A program made the position numbers and the translations under genes. Source: [Pantoea] beijingensis (GTDB taxonomy: Bacteria; Pseudomonadota; Gammaproteobacteria; Enterobacterales; Enterobacteriaceae). From it: a DNA stretch of 64,000 nucleotides. Shown one piece after another: positions 8,976 through 18,412 of this stretch (position 1 is its first letter; every line of letters starts with the position of its first letter). The notes beneath the pieces are model-generated. The model saw only the letters and a program-made list of their open reading frames with translations. It searched no databases and was not told the origin of the DNA. The stretch covers positions 3,348,001 to 3,412,000 of the forward strand of contig NZ_CP071409.1 in NCBI RefSeq assembly GCF_022647505.1, given 5' to 3'.

Positions 8976-11630
8976 TCAGCCGTATGGCGTCGCGTCATGG
9001 TTGCTCTGTGCCATTTGGCCAGCACCCTGCGATACGGGGCTCACAGTTTCTTCACATACCGCGTTTAAGCGCGTTATAGACTGTGCGGCCTCTGTCTTCG
9101 ACTTCACTGGCAAATGGTAAGAGAGTGAACACTGTTGATCTGCCGCCTCGCCCCATTTAACACTCAGTTTCCCTTGATCTTTATCTACTCGGGCATAAAT
9201 CTGTCCGCCCTGACCTACAGAGCCCACGCTGTTGCCCTTGCTATCTACAACATTTGCACCGAAAGGCACCGGCTCACCGTTAAGCGTTGAAGTCACCAGC
9301 ACTGGCGTTCCGCGACGGGTGTTATACTTCAGCATGACCACAGCACCCGAGTAAGGCGCAACTTTCTGTGAAGTATTCTCCAACTCAACATCGTTGGACA
9401 TTCCCTTAGGATCGATACTGACTTCGTTTAGCGCATAAGGGTTCATGTAAGGCACTGCGGCATAACCAAACCGGTCTACATACACCCCCGGATAAGAAGA
9501 AACCGCCGCGCCTGCTGCGCCTTTTGCTTCAACTATCGCCATTGTCTCAGAGGTATAAGGCGTCAACGTAATCCCCCCCGGGTGAGCAATGACCGTCCCC
9601 GTTAAGCCCATAGAAGCACCCTGGTAATGTTTCCCGGCGCTATAGGTCGCGTTCATCGACGTCATCTGGCTACGATACTGCCCATTTACCGAACCGCTGC
9701 TGCCCGTTCCCTGGTTAGCGTTCATGGCCGTTACACCATAGCTATACTGGTTGTTCGCCCCCCCCGTACCGGAGATAGTGGCTTGTTCCCCATAACGCCC
9801 GTTATTGTCATGGCTAAGATCGAGTCGAACTTGCGGCGTATGCACACTATCAGCACGTCCTAACGGCATACTAAAACTGAGCAGATAGTTGTTTTGCGCT
9901 CGCCCGTAATTCGAGAAGCTACGGCTCATCGTCAGCCCATAAGTCAGACGTTTATAGCTGTTGTTGTAACCGACCTGAAATTGGCTATCACTTCCCTCTT
10001 TATTCCAGTAATTCTGTACTGAACCACTGGCATAAAATTGTCCCCAGTTATCCGGTAAACCCTGGCCTGCAGTCACGGTAAAGCGGTTCTTCGCGCGCCA
10101 GACCGTATCAGGGTTCAGACCATCAGCAACCGCATCACGCGTTTGCATTGCGGTCATATAATCCATATAGCCGTTAGTAGAAAAGCGATAGGCGGCCAGC
10201 GACAGATTACTGTTGGTTTCGCTGATGGCTTTGCTATAACTGATCTGATAGCTTTGTCCACTCAGTGTATTGCCGGATTGAACTCGGCCTGATTCATCGC
10301 TGTTTTTGCCCAGATGAGTACGTGCCTGAGTGGCGTCAAAAGCCAGCGCACCAATTGGCGTACCCAGTGCCACACCTAACTGTAATGCGTAATAATTCTG
10401 GCTCGCCTGCACACCACCATAGCCGGTGATGGCATTGGTTAGTCCGCGCTGATAAACCGCCTGATACAACGCTGGCTTGCCACGAATATTTTCATTACGG
10501 GCTTCACCCAGCGTCACGGAATAACGGGATGACCCCGGACGTAAAAGCTGCGCCACAGAGGCATACGGCACCAGGAAAGTCTGCTCACTACCATCGGCCT
10601 CATGAACAGTAACTTCGAGGTTACCGCCGTAGCCGGTGGGGTACAGGTCATTGATCAGAAACTCGCCGGGTGTCACCGTGGTTTCATAAATGGTCTGGCC
10701 ACTCTGTTTTACCGTTACCCGCGCATTTGTCCGGGCAATACCGTGGATATCCGGCGCGTAACCGCGTTGTGATTCTGGCAACATACGTTCGTCACTTGCC
10801 AGTTGAATACCGGAGAACGGTAAGGTGTCGAATACCTGTCCTTGCGTGTTCGATTGCCCCATTAATACCCGACCCTGTAGCGCAGGAATATCACGCTGCA
10901 AATAGGTGTTAATAGTGTTGTATTGTTTCGGGCCATTATCCATCCAGTTATAAGAACCGTTATGGCGTAAATACCAGGCACCGATATTCAATCCGGCATT
11001 TAATCCGGCATAAAAAGAATTTGTTGATGTTCCGCGTGAACGATTGTTATAGCCATTGAGGTTATAACCGACGAATGCGGCAGGCACACCGCTATCCCAC
11101 AATGCCGGGCTAACGCTGCCACGAGCCAATTTATTAATATAAATTTGTGGGATCGTGATATCCAAACGCTGTTCACCACTATCAAAGCTAATCTGCGTTT
11201 CAGGCAGTTGTTTTTCCAGATCGACACACTCTTGCCCGGCAACCCCGGCACTGAGCGCATTCGCCGGAAGCTTTTCATAATTAAAAGGAATATTTTTTAA
11301 TAACGAGGGCGTCAGGCAAGGAAAAACCGTTTTATCCTCACGTGCAATAAACTTAATTTCTTCATTGCTAATCAGCTGTTTATTGACATAAACCGCAGTA
11401 CGATAAACACCGGGTAATGCTGAGGCTCCGTTGGCAAAGCGTGTTAAATCCACAGAAGTATTGTTGGCCAGGTTGAGAAATGAGGGATCAAACTCCACAT
11501 TCTTCGCTATTTCTTGTGTCGCCGCTGGCATAACTTCGGCCCATACTGTCGCTCCTGGCAACGCCGAAAGTAAAGCGATAACGAGCGGCGACATCTTCCA
11601 TGAATATCCATCTCGAGAAAATTTACGCAT
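8976..11630 (-). CDS. Fimbrial outer-membrane usher
   Basis: An 884-residue FimD/PapC-family usher. It has a signal peptide (cleavage near TVWA/EV), an N-terminal chaperone-subunit binding domain (FDPSFLNL and later), a long beta-barrel with plug, and C-terminal periplasmic domains with the conserved GGQIYARV and the terminal cysteine pair (QQCSLSYHL, NAVCEE). It forms the pore through which subunits are assembled to the cell surface. The ATG at 11630 has AAGGG upstream; a TTG five codons earlier is less likely. It lies between the chaperone and adhesin C genes in one operon. Confidence 0.94.
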   Translation of the reverse strand: MRKFSRDGYSWKMSPLVIALLSALPGATVWAEVMPAATQEIAKNVEFDPSFLNLANNTSVDLTRFANGASALPGVYRTAVYVNKQLISNEEIKFIAREDKTVFPCLTPSLLKNIPFNYEKLPANALSAGVAGQECVDLEKQLPETQISFDSGEQRLDITIPQIYINKLARGSVSPALWDSGVPAAFVGYNLNGYNNRSRGTSTNSFYAGLNAGLNIGAWYLRHNGSYNWMDNGPKQYNTINTYLQRDIPALQGRVLMGQSNTQGQVFDTLPFSGIQLASDERMLPESQRGYAPDIHGIARTNARVTVKQSGQTIYETTVTPGEFLINDLYPTGYGGNLEVTVHEADGSEQTFLVPYASVAQLLRPGSSRYSVTLGEARNENIRGKPALYQAVYQRGLTNAITGYGGVQASQNYYALQLGVALGTPIGALAFDATQARTHLGKNSDESGRVQSGNTLSGQSYQISYSKAISETNSNLSLAAYRFSTNGYMDYMTAMQTRDAVADGLNPDTVWRAKNRFTVTAGQGLPDNWGQFYASGSVQNYWNKEGSDSQFQVGYNNSYKRLTYGLTMSRSFSNYGRAQNNYLLSFSMPLGRADSVHTPQVRLDLSHDNNGRYGEQATISGTGGANNQYSYGVTAMNANQGTGSSGSVNGQYRSQMTSMNATYSAGKHYQGASMGLTGTVIAHPGGITLTPYTSETMAIVEAKGAAGAAVSSYPGVYVDRFGYAAVPYMNPYALNEVSIDPKGMSNDVELENTSQKVAPYSGAVVMLKYNTRRGTPVLVTSTLNGEPVPFGANVVDSKGNSVGSVGQGGQIYARVDKDQGKLSVKWGEAADQQCSLSYHLPVKSKTEAAQSITRLNAVCEETVSPVSQGAGQMAQSNHDATPYG

Positions 11631-11682
11631 GATGATCCCTTTCAACCCTTGATGCTGAAATAATTAAGAACTGCTGAGAATA

Positions 11683-12381
11683 TTATTTAATCGTGCTTTC
11701 GAATTTATTTATCGCGCCGTAATCATTGACAAATTCGCCGCTAATTTTACTTCCAGATGAGGCGGCTAATTTAAATGTACGCGTTGATTTAGGTGCTACC
11801 ATCTCTCCCTCAGCCTGCTTACCATTCGCAGAAATCGTTACCAGCGATACGTAATAGGGCGTTGGGTTTGTTGCCTTCACGCCACCAGAAACAGCCTGCC
11901 AGGTCAGTTCAGTACCAGCATCATTCGCATTACCCTGCAGTCCGGTTGGGCGATAGAACAACTTGATACGAGAACGGAAAGCCAGTTGCAGAAGATTCTC
12001 GGTGGTTTTAGCCTGCTTTTTAGCCGGAATCTCTAATACATTCAGCCAGAACACACTTTCACGATCGGCGGGCAGTGATGTTGCCGTAGAGCTGATGCGC
12101 AGTGTTTGACCTTTAGCCGGATCGACACGATTCATCGGCGGAGTAATAATGAACGGAACTTTAATCGAATCGGGCTTAGCCTCGACGTCGCCGGTATCAA
12201 TCCAACTCTGGATGAGTACCGGATTAGAACCCACATTACTTAACTTAACGGTGACTTCTTTAGCATCAGACGGATAAATAACGCGAGTTCCACTGATGAT
12301 GATACTGGCATAAGATGTTGCACTCGCCAGACACAATGCAAACACACTGATAATATTGAATATCCAGGCAAACTTCTTCAT
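11683..12381 (-). CDS. Periplasmic fimbrial chaperone
   Basis: A 232-residue PapD/FimC-type chaperone that donates a strand to pilin subunits in the periplasm. Signal peptide to about residue 25 (TSYA/SI). The chaperone fold shows SGTRVIYPSDAKEVTVKLSN, the conserved VFWLNVLEIPAKK strand and KLFYRPTGL, with the family's basic cleft residues (R in TRVIYP, K in RIKLFYRP). The start chosen (MKKFAWIF) has GAGGTG just upstream; longer upstream starts lack a good site. It is the second gene of the fimbrial operon. Confidence 0.93.
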   Translation of the reverse strand: MKKFAWIFNIISVFALCLASATSYASIIISGTRVIYPSDAKEVTVKLSNVGSNPVLIQSWIDTGDVEAKPDSIKVPFIITPPMNRVDPAKGQTLRISSTATSLPADRESVFWLNVLEIPAKKQAKTTENLLQLAFRSRIKLFYRPTGLQGNANDAGTELTWQAVSGGVKATNPTPYYVSLVTISANGKQAEGEMVAPKSTRTFKLAASSGSKISGEFVNDYGAINKFESTIK

Positions 12382-12443
12382 ACAACACCTCATTAAGAAA
12401 AAAGTAGAGAGGGCGAACCCTCTCTTGAGAGACACAATGTTAC

Positions 12444-12986
12444 TTATTTGTACTGAACAGAGTAGATCACGTTGCTAACAACGGTACCGGCAGTGGTTTT
12501 ACCGTTCGCATAGTACTCAACGTGGTAAGGCAGATTAGCGGAACCAGAGCTAACATCAACATAAGTGGTGTTTTTAGTCTGATTTGAGTTACCCGCTTTG
12601 ATAACTTCGTTAGAAGCATTTGAACCATCACGCAGCTGCAGGCTAACATTGGTCGCGCTACCAGAAACGTTTTTCAGGCGGCCAGTCACCAGGTCAACAG
12701 ATGAACCCGCTTCGAAGAATGCAGAAGCAGTTTTCAGCGTGCCTTCACAGTTGCTCAGAGCCATATTAAAGCCAGTCTGACCAGCAGTCTGACCTGCTGC
12801 AGTCAGTTGGTTAATACCAACAGTTGGCAGTACGATGGTCGCATCAGCAGCCTGACCATCAACAATTACGTCACACGTCGTGGCGGTTAACTCGCCGTTA
12901 AAAGTGATGGTACCGGTTGACGCGGCCTGAGCATTAACACCAGCGAAAGCAGCAACAACAGCAGCAGCAACGATTAACTTTTTCAT
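12444..12986 (-). CDS. Major fimbrial subunit, FimA-like
   Basis: A 180-residue pilin with a signal peptide (MKKLIVAAAVV..., cleavage near AQA/AS). The type 1 subunit plan is clear: TITFNGELTATTCDV with the first cysteine, NMALSNCEG with the second, and the C-terminal penultimate-tyrosine motif YSVQYK. It polymerises by donor-strand exchange into the fimbrial rod. It is the first gene of the operon, with the promoter in the 134 bases upstream (12987-13120). Confidence 0.92.
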   Translation of the reverse strand: MKKLIVAAAVVAAFAGVNAQAASTGTITFNGELTATTCDVIVDGQAADATIVLPTVGINQLTAAGQTAGQTGFNMALSNCEGTLKTASAFFEAGSSVDLVTGRLKNVSGSATNVSLQLRDGSNASNEVIKAGNSNQTKNTTYVDVSSGSANLPYHVEYYANGKTTAGTVVSNVIYSVQYK

Positions 12987-13120
12987 GATATTTCCTTTTC
13001 AATTACGACATTTTATTTAATTAAATAAATCCATTTTCCATGTAATGGATCTACATTCAGGTTCACCATCTAAGGTGTGTTTTTCTCTACGGAAGTCTTA
13101 TTCTTCAGATAGAGATGCTA

Positions 13121-13519
13121 CTAATACTCAATCGTTTTCTTATAGTAGAGAGGCGTAACAGCCCCTTCACGAATAAAGAATCCTTTCGTCTCGACACGTA
13201 TAATAAAATCATTCGGAATGCCTACTGCATTTAACCGCTGCCTGAGCGCCTGCATGACTTGCCACAATCTTTGTGTTGATGAGCTAAGTTCATACTTGTC
13301 CCAAACGTTAAGTAAAATTTCATCATTCTGAATAACTTTTCCATTCGCGTTTTCAAGTAAATAAGCCAGTAAACGCATCATGGTTTTTCTCAGGGTAATA
13401 ATGTTACCGCCCCTGGATAGTCCTACAGCGTTGATGTTTATTATTCTGTTATGAACAATATCAACCTGTACATCCGGATGAATGAAATACCCAAAAACCT
13501 GTCTATTAGCATCATTCAT
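13121..13519 (-). CDS. Winged-helix regulator, soluble CadC/ToxR type
   Basis: A 132-residue protein made almost entirely of an OmpR/CadC-type winged-helix DNA-binding domain. Around residues 40-120 are ITLRKTMMRLLAYLLENANGKVI, then LLNVWDKYELSSSTQRLWQVMQALRQRL and a wing ending VETKGFFIREG. No membrane segment or receiver domain is visible, so it would be cytoplasmic. AAGGAGG lies 7 nt before the ATG. It sits directly upstream of the major subunit gene on the same strand, so it is probably the local fimbrial regulator. Confidence 0.78.
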   Translation of the reverse strand: MNDANRQVFGYFIHPDVQVDIVHNRIININAVGLSRGGNIITLRKTMMRLLAYLLENANGKVIQNDEILLNVWDKYELSSSTQRLWQVMQALRQRLNAVGIPNDFIIRVETKGFFIREGAVTPLYYKKTIEY

Positions 13520-14279
13520 CCTTTCCTCCTTTTTATTACTACTCCTTTCATATCCTCACCTAAACAAACAGGAAGCAATTTACTGCTATTTACCCGCTGT
13601 TATTTTCGGTCGGATATACTATGCGCTTAACTGTAATGTTGACAATCACATCAAAAACTCACAGTAAACCGCTAAAACACCCTCCTTTATAGATTATTCC
13701 ACTGAAAAATCCGAAAACAATCAAAATTTAATTCTGCACAATAAGGATAATGCAACACCTTAAACCAATCGCAATCACATTCAAATCATCAAATGATTAT
13801 GCTGTTTTTGATTCTATATAGAGAGAATAAAACCGCCTCACATTTATTATGAAAGTTTTGATGTTTACTGTTAACATAATCGAAACATCAATCTCATCTA
13901 TAATTTATCTAAAACTTTTATCTATTCAGGAAAGCGTGTTGCCCCCTGTTGATGAGATAAATATTATGCTTCACCAAACCTTAATAGAAGTGAAGTCGTT
14001 GTAATAAAATCTCATCCGAAACTTTATGAGAATGGTTAAATATTCCTATTGTAAATTTATATGACAATCCACATAACAAATTCGCAACAAATTTATCTTA
14101 AGTTATATTTTTCAATGAGTTATGAAGATCAGTTTTTAGCCAATGCGTATTAGAGTAAATATCACCAGAATTTACCAAGAAAGTTCTTAATTCAGCTATG
14201 ATATACTTTGTGATCTTAATAAGGTCACAATAAACGCGGTTAAGATGCCGTTAAGAGGCTGACAAGCAGGATTTCATCT
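13520..14279. other. A+T-rich divergent regulator promoter region
   Basis: A 760-base A+T-rich gap between two divergently transcribed winged-helix regulator genes, with no supported gene. It must contain both promoters. Its composition fits H-NS-type silencing antagonised by ToxR/CadC-like activators, which is an inference. Confidence 0.5.
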
Positions 14280-15089
14280 ATGAGTAAAGGTTATTTGATT
14301 AACAATACCCTCGAATTTTGGCCAGAAGATCATCTGCTGGTCTCGAGAGGTGCAGAACGCAAGACAATTTCAATCAATGTTCCTGCCAGTCGGTGCTTTT
14401 TATTAATCCTGGAGAGAGAAGGAGAGCTCATACCACAGCTCGACTTTTTCAATTTTGTGTGGGGAGAAGCGGGAGAAAATGTCCCGCCTAATACGTTATA
14501 CCAGAACATATCCATACTAAGAAGAGGGTTGAAGGCAGTAATGGAACAGCCTACTGATTTGGTTGTTACTGTGCCTAAGCAGGGATTTAAGCTGAGTGAC
14601 GGAACTCATGTTATTGTGCTGGAAAGTGAAAACGATCCCGAACTTAACATATCCCTTCCCGAAGAAATTAACGGACAGATAAATACTCTATCATCGGAGA
14701 ATGAACTACCATCTGAGCCGACAGCTCTGCCATCCGGAAATTTTCGAAAATGGTACGCCATGCTCGCTATATTGTTATTACTGATCACTGCCGTACATTA
14801 CTATCTGCTAAACCGGGAACATGTTTACCCCTACTTTGATAATTACACGGCGCTGAAGAACAGCGGGCAGTGCCATATATATGTTAACAGCGATGCCGAA
14901 GATTACTCGGTGCATCAGAAAGCCCTGCAAATGATCAATCTCAATTGTCGACGTTATCCCTATGTTTATCTCTCCGCTTACAAGGTTATGCCCTCCGTAT
15001 CATTCATTACCTGTAACCGGCCATTCGACGATCAGAAACAGACGTTAAGTTGTGCTTCCTATAATTTGCGTGGGGTTCATTTACCATGA
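14280..15089 (+). CDS. CadC/MarT-like membrane regulator
   Basis: A 269-residue ToxR-family transcriptional regulator. It has an N-terminal winged-helix domain (about 5-105: PASRCFLLILEREGELIPQLDFFNFVWG, NTLYQNISILRRGLK, VTVPKQGFKL), a linker, one transmembrane helix (about 158-176) and a periplasmic C-terminal part with several cysteines. It would bind DNA while anchored in the inner membrane. Its stop overlaps the next ATG by 4 bases (ATGA). The arrangement matches the Salmonella marT-fidL pair, where a CadC-like activator is followed by a small membrane protein. The likely targets are the adjacent fimbrial genes. Confidence 0.8.
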   Translation: MSKGYLINNTLEFWPEDHLLVSRGAERKTISINVPASRCFLLILEREGELIPQLDFFNFVWGEAGENVPPNTLYQNISILRRGLKAVMEQPTDLVVTVPKQGFKLSDGTHVIVLESENDPELNISLPEEINGQINTLSSENELPSEPTALPSGNFRKWYAMLAILLLLITAVHYYLLNREHVYPYFDNYTALKNSGQCHIYVNSDAEDYSVHQKALQMINLNCRRYPYVYLSAYKVMPSVSFITCNRPFDDQKQTLSCASYNLRGVHLP

Positions 15090-15553
15090 AAAAACCCATC
15101 GTTTACATGCTCACTTTGGTTGCTGTTTTCTTCATAGGAAATACAGCAATGCATGACAGCGAAATAAAAGATGATAGCCCATTTAGCTGTACTGCCCGTT
15201 ATACCACGCAGATGAATGACGTGCAGATAAGCGCTATCATCCGTTTTATATTTAATAACGGTGACGGTATTGCTACTCTTGACGGCAGCATGATCGATGG
15301 CCCTGGCCCACAAAAAACCGTGAGCAGAAAAGTGTTGTTTAAATACCAGCGAGAAAATACCAGTTACTTTCTCACAACAACCAATGCCATTACCCAGCTA
15401 GATGATGACAGCAATACCGATGAACTGAAGAAAAACATACCCGACTTTTATCTCATGAAGGATGGCACAATAAATTTCGGCATCTATCCACTGAAGCAAA
15501 AAAGTTACCTATTCACCACGCGTAAAATTCCTTTTTTTTACTGCAAAACATAG
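15086..15553 (+). CDS. FidL-like small membrane protein
   Basis: A 155-residue protein with one N-terminal membrane anchor (about 4-22) and a periplasmic domain containing FSCTARYTTQMND and a late FYCKT. It matches the FidL-like family found as the partner of CadC/MarT-type regulators. It is translationally coupled to the regulator gene through a 4-base overlap, in the manner of ToxR-ToxS pairs. It probably protects or modulates the regulator's periplasmic domain (inference). Confidence 0.7.
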   Translation: MKKPIVYMLTLVAVFFIGNTAMHDSEIKDDSPFSCTARYTTQMNDVQISAIIRFIFNNGDGIATLDGSMIDGPGPQKTVSRKVLFKYQRENTSYFLTTTNAITQLDDDSNTDELKKNIPDFYLMKDGTINFGIYPLKQKSYLFTTRKIPFFYCKT

Positions 15554-15569
15554 TCTACTGTCCGTACGT

Positions 15570-15610
15570 CAGCAGAGCGGCCTCAGCCACATATCGCTAC
15601 CGCTCTGCTG
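15570..15610 (+). terminator. Hairpin after fidL-like gene
   Basis: A perfect 11-bp inverted repeat (CAGCAGAGCGG at 15570-15580 with CCGCTCTGCTG at 15600-15610, 19-nt loop) begins 16 bases past the fidL-like stop. Only a short T-rich stretch follows, so it may be a weak or bidirectional terminator. Confidence 0.5.
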
Positions 15611-15773
15611 TTATGTTCTCCTTCCCCGCTTCGGCCTTCATCATCATTTACTGCTGTAGCCTCGCCCACCGCTAACCGCTAAGAATACCGTTGCCGCCGC
15701 ATAAAGGTTCTCATTCGACTCTTTCTGTTCGCACCATGCTATGTCTGCAAAAAAAGGTGTCCGGCTATCCCAC

Positions 15774-16667
15774 TCACAACCGGCGCTCGCGAATAAAATC
15801 GACAAAAGCCTTTAACACCGTTGGTAGCTGACGCCGGCTGGGGTAATAGAGATATAGCCCAGGATACGAAGGACACCAGTCTTCAAGTACCCGCACCAAT
15901 CGCCCATCTGCTAATGGCGCGGTCACCAGTTTCTCGAAAGCATAAGCAATGCCTCCACCATACAATGCGGCCTCAACCGTTAACCCCATATCGTTTAGCG
16001 TAATCGGTCCGTTCACTTCGTTGTCCAGCTTCACACCCTCTTTTTCAAACTCCCACCTATACAGGCTTCCGTTGGAAAAGCGCAGGCGAACACAGGGAAT
16101 ACCAAGCAAATCTTTAGGGTGCAGAGGAACCGGATAACGCGTAAAAAATGCAGGCGTAGCGACTACCGCTGAACGCATATAACCGCCAATAGGGATTGCC
16201 ACCATATCCGCATCGACCGTTTCACCAAACCTGACCCCGGCATCAAAACCCTCTGAAACCACATCAACACGCGTATTGTTGGCATCGATCTCTACATCGA
16301 CTTGCGGATACTGTGCGATAAATTCCGAGATCAGCGGCAGCAGCACTATCTGCGTCGCGGGACGTCCGGCATTAATTCGCAACGTTCCTGATGGGGTATC
16401 ACGAAACTGATTCAAATCCTCCAGCGCATCGTCAATGTCACGAAAGGCAGGCTTCAAGCGGGTAAACAAGCGATTCCCGGCATCGGTCAATGCGATACTG
16501 CGCGTAGTACGGTTAAATAACCTTAGCCCTAACCGTTCTTCTATATTACGTAACGCATGGCTCAATGCAGAAGGCGTCACGCCTAACTCTACCGCAGCCC
16601 GACTCATATTCAGGTGCGTGGCGATAGTCAGCACAATCGCCAAATCATGATTAGTTACTTTTTTCAT
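15774..16667 (-). CDS. LysR-family transcriptional regulator
   Basis: A 297-residue LysR regulator. It has an N-terminal winged helix (about 8-65: AIVLTIATHLNMSRAAVELGV, SALSHALRNIEERLGLRLF, RTTRSIALTDAG) and a C-terminal effector-binding domain with the short LLPLISEF...YPQVDVEI pattern. It belongs to the subgroup that often controls adjacent reductases. It is divergent from a decayed SDR gene (16776-17092), which probably was its target. Confidence 0.9.
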   Translation of the reverse strand: MKKVTNHDLAIVLTIATHLNMSRAAVELGVTPSALSHALRNIEERLGLRLFNRTTRSIALTDAGNRLFTRLKPAFRDIDDALEDLNQFRDTPSGTLRINAGRPATQIVLLPLISEFIAQYPQVDVEIDANNTRVDVVSEGFDAGVRFGETVDADMVAIPIGGYMRSAVVATPAFFTRYPVPLHPKDLLGIPCVRLRFSNGSLYRWEFEKEGVKLDNEVNGPITLNDMGLTVEAALYGGGIAYAFEKLVTAPLADGRLVRVLEDWCPSYPGLYLYYPSRRQLPTVLKAFVDFIRERRL

Positions 16668-16775
16668 TTGTGAGTCCGATTCATGAAGCCATCACATTTT
16701 CCTGGCATTAAATCACTTATTAATCCGGAGTACAGTATTCTCAAGCGCCAAGATGAGGAGCACGTTGGCAAGGAA

Positions 16776-17092
16776 AAGAGTCTGCAAGTGTGGTTCATTC
16801 CCATCGCTTCCCACGGGTTGGTGCTGTTATCGCCGAAAAAACATTAAAATCTGCCGGTGGTGTCATCGCAACATCATACGATCAACAACAGTAATCGATG
16901 ACCAGGACAAATATCCCCATCTGCTGGTCATTAAACTGGCTGTGATAGATAAACGCGCGGTGCAACGGCACTGGCGCAATGAAGAACGGCACAACTTAAT
17001 CTGGAAATACCGGCATTCATGTGACGGTTTCGGGAGCTATCGGACGGCGAGGGCTCGTCAGCGGTAATCGGCCACGGCACCAACACGTTACT
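16776..17092 (+). pseudogene. Decayed short-chain dehydrogenase (SDR)
   Basis: Frame-shifted pieces of an SDR oxidoreductase can be read. The frame from 16776 gives KSLQVWFIPIASHGL, where the family has MSLQVWFITGASRGL. A shifted frame continues with GAVIAEKTLKSAGGVIATSYDQQQ and then a stop. Later comes LLVIKLAVIDKRAVQ, matching the LLVLKLDVTDKAAVQ strand, and then GIHVTV near 17020. The start codon looks mutated (AAG where ATG is expected), and the region from the catalytic motif to the C-terminus is missing. It stands divergent from the LysR gene, the usual arrangement for such reductases. Confidence 0.7.
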
Positions 17093-17543
17093 CAAATGAG
17101 CAGACTGAAGCCGAGGGATAGCCGTAAGCAAGTATATTCGCCACAATCGAGGGAGATGTTGAAAAAAATCTTATTAAGATGCTTATTAAACAGCATTAAA
17201 AACAAATGCCACAACAATTTAAAACACATTATAGGTATGCATTGGAAAATCGCAGCAATAGAATAAATGATCCTTAATTTGGCGCAATAAGGTAAATAGT
17301 CATACATGATTTCATCATCGATAAGACTATAATCCGGGTGATAACCAACAGATTTCTCGTTGAATTTGCGTTGGCTATATCCATTCCCTTCGATCACAGA
17401 GTAAGCTATGCTCACGAGTTGATGGGTTTTCGGGCTAATGCACACGTTACGCAAACAGGGAAATCGATTTGCTAATCAGGCCCCCTCCCCGCTATTCGCA
17501 TTGTTTAGAGTATATTCAGATCCTATTTTCTTAGAGAGCAATC
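17093..17543. other. Gap with unidentified minus-strand open frame
   Basis: A minus-strand open frame (17092-17454) begins at TTG without a clear ribosome binding site. Its first 60 residues (with SIAYSVIEGNGYSQRK and GYHPDYSLIDDEIMYDYLPY) look protein-like and the rest is A+T-rich and hydrophobic. It resembles no family I know and may be a truncated gene. Otherwise nothing is seen except the promoter region of the lipoprotein gene. Confidence 0.3.
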
Positions 17544-17909
17544 ATGAATTATCGTCATTTTTTACCTGCTTTTATTCTGCTACTTGCAGGTTGCAGTGCC
17601 AACTCACTCTCCCATGCCGCAAAAAATATACGCGTTGCCACGTCCGAACCCCCTGCCAGTTGCCATTTTCTTGGCGTCGTCACGGGTTCGCAGGGGAATT
17701 TTTTAACCGGCGGCTGGACATCAAATAAAAATCTGGAACAGGGAGCATTAAATGAACTACGCAATGAAACCGCTAAATTAGGCGGCGACGTGGTTAGCCT
17801 GATCACCAACCGTGCGGGCACCACAGGCTCTGCCTATAGCGGCAGCGGCAGCTCCCAGGAAACCAACGTTGTTATGACGGGCAATGCGTGGCGTTGTAAT
17901 AATCAATAA
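17544..17909 (+). CDS. DUF4156 lipoprotein, YjeI-like
   Basis: A 121-residue predicted lipoprotein. Lipobox LLAGC gives a lipidated cysteine at residue 17. The mature part matches the DUF4156 family (E. coli YjeI): a conserved CHFLGVVTGSQGNF near the start, NELRNETAKLGGDVV in the middle and a C-terminal WRC. The lipobox is followed by serine, so outer-membrane sorting is expected. Function unknown. It is monocistronic. Confidence 0.8.
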   Translation: MNYRHFLPAFILLLAGCSANSLSHAAKNIRVATSEPPASCHFLGVVTGSQGNFLTGGWTSNKNLEQGALNELRNETAKLGGDVVSLITNRAGTTGSAYSGSGSSQETNVVMTGNAWRCNNQ

Positions 17910-18079
17910 GCTGGCCGTCACCGTACTGATGCTGATATTGCCGGGATATATACAGGGCTGCTAAATCAGTGCCGATGGTTGTATAGCAAAATATAGTCAC
18001 CCCGATAGCATGATGACTACGGCTCTCGGGGAGTTCATTGACTTGCCGCTGAAGGCATTAACGAGGGTATAAAAGCAGA

Positions 18080-18301
18080 TTAATTATCTAATTCACCCAT
18101 ATCTTTAATCTGGTTCCGATTGATCTGGGCTTTTTTACCCGTACTTGCATCGTAATAACTTACCAGCCCCGTGCTCTTATCAATTTCTGGTTTCCCTTTC
18201 GTGATAATTGTTTGACCATCGGTGGTATGAATCGCCTGATTAGCCTGACAGCCCGCGACCAGAAAAGAAAGTAACAACGCCGGAACCATTAACTTTTTCA
18301 T
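18080..18301 (-). CDS. YgdI/YgdR-family lipoprotein
   Basis: A 73-residue lipoprotein with lipobox LVAGC (cysteine at residue 18) and the compact SH3-like YgdI/YgdR domain (DUF903): IHTTDGQTIITKGKPEIDKSTGLVSYYDASTGKKAQINRNQ in outline. Members sit in the outer membrane and their role is unknown. It is monocistronic and convergent with the DUF4156 gene. Confidence 0.88.
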   Translation of the reverse strand: MKKLMVPALLLSFLVAGCQANQAIHTTDGQTIITKGKPEIDKSTGLVSYYDASTGKKAQINRNQIKDMGELDN

Positions 18302-18412
18302 TTCAAACCTTATTAAGAAATATTTTACCCTTGCATTCTTATCCTTTTTTATACAACAGGGAAGAATGAAATGTGTAAATAATATTTACTGTCATGAGCT
18401 GGCATCTTTACA

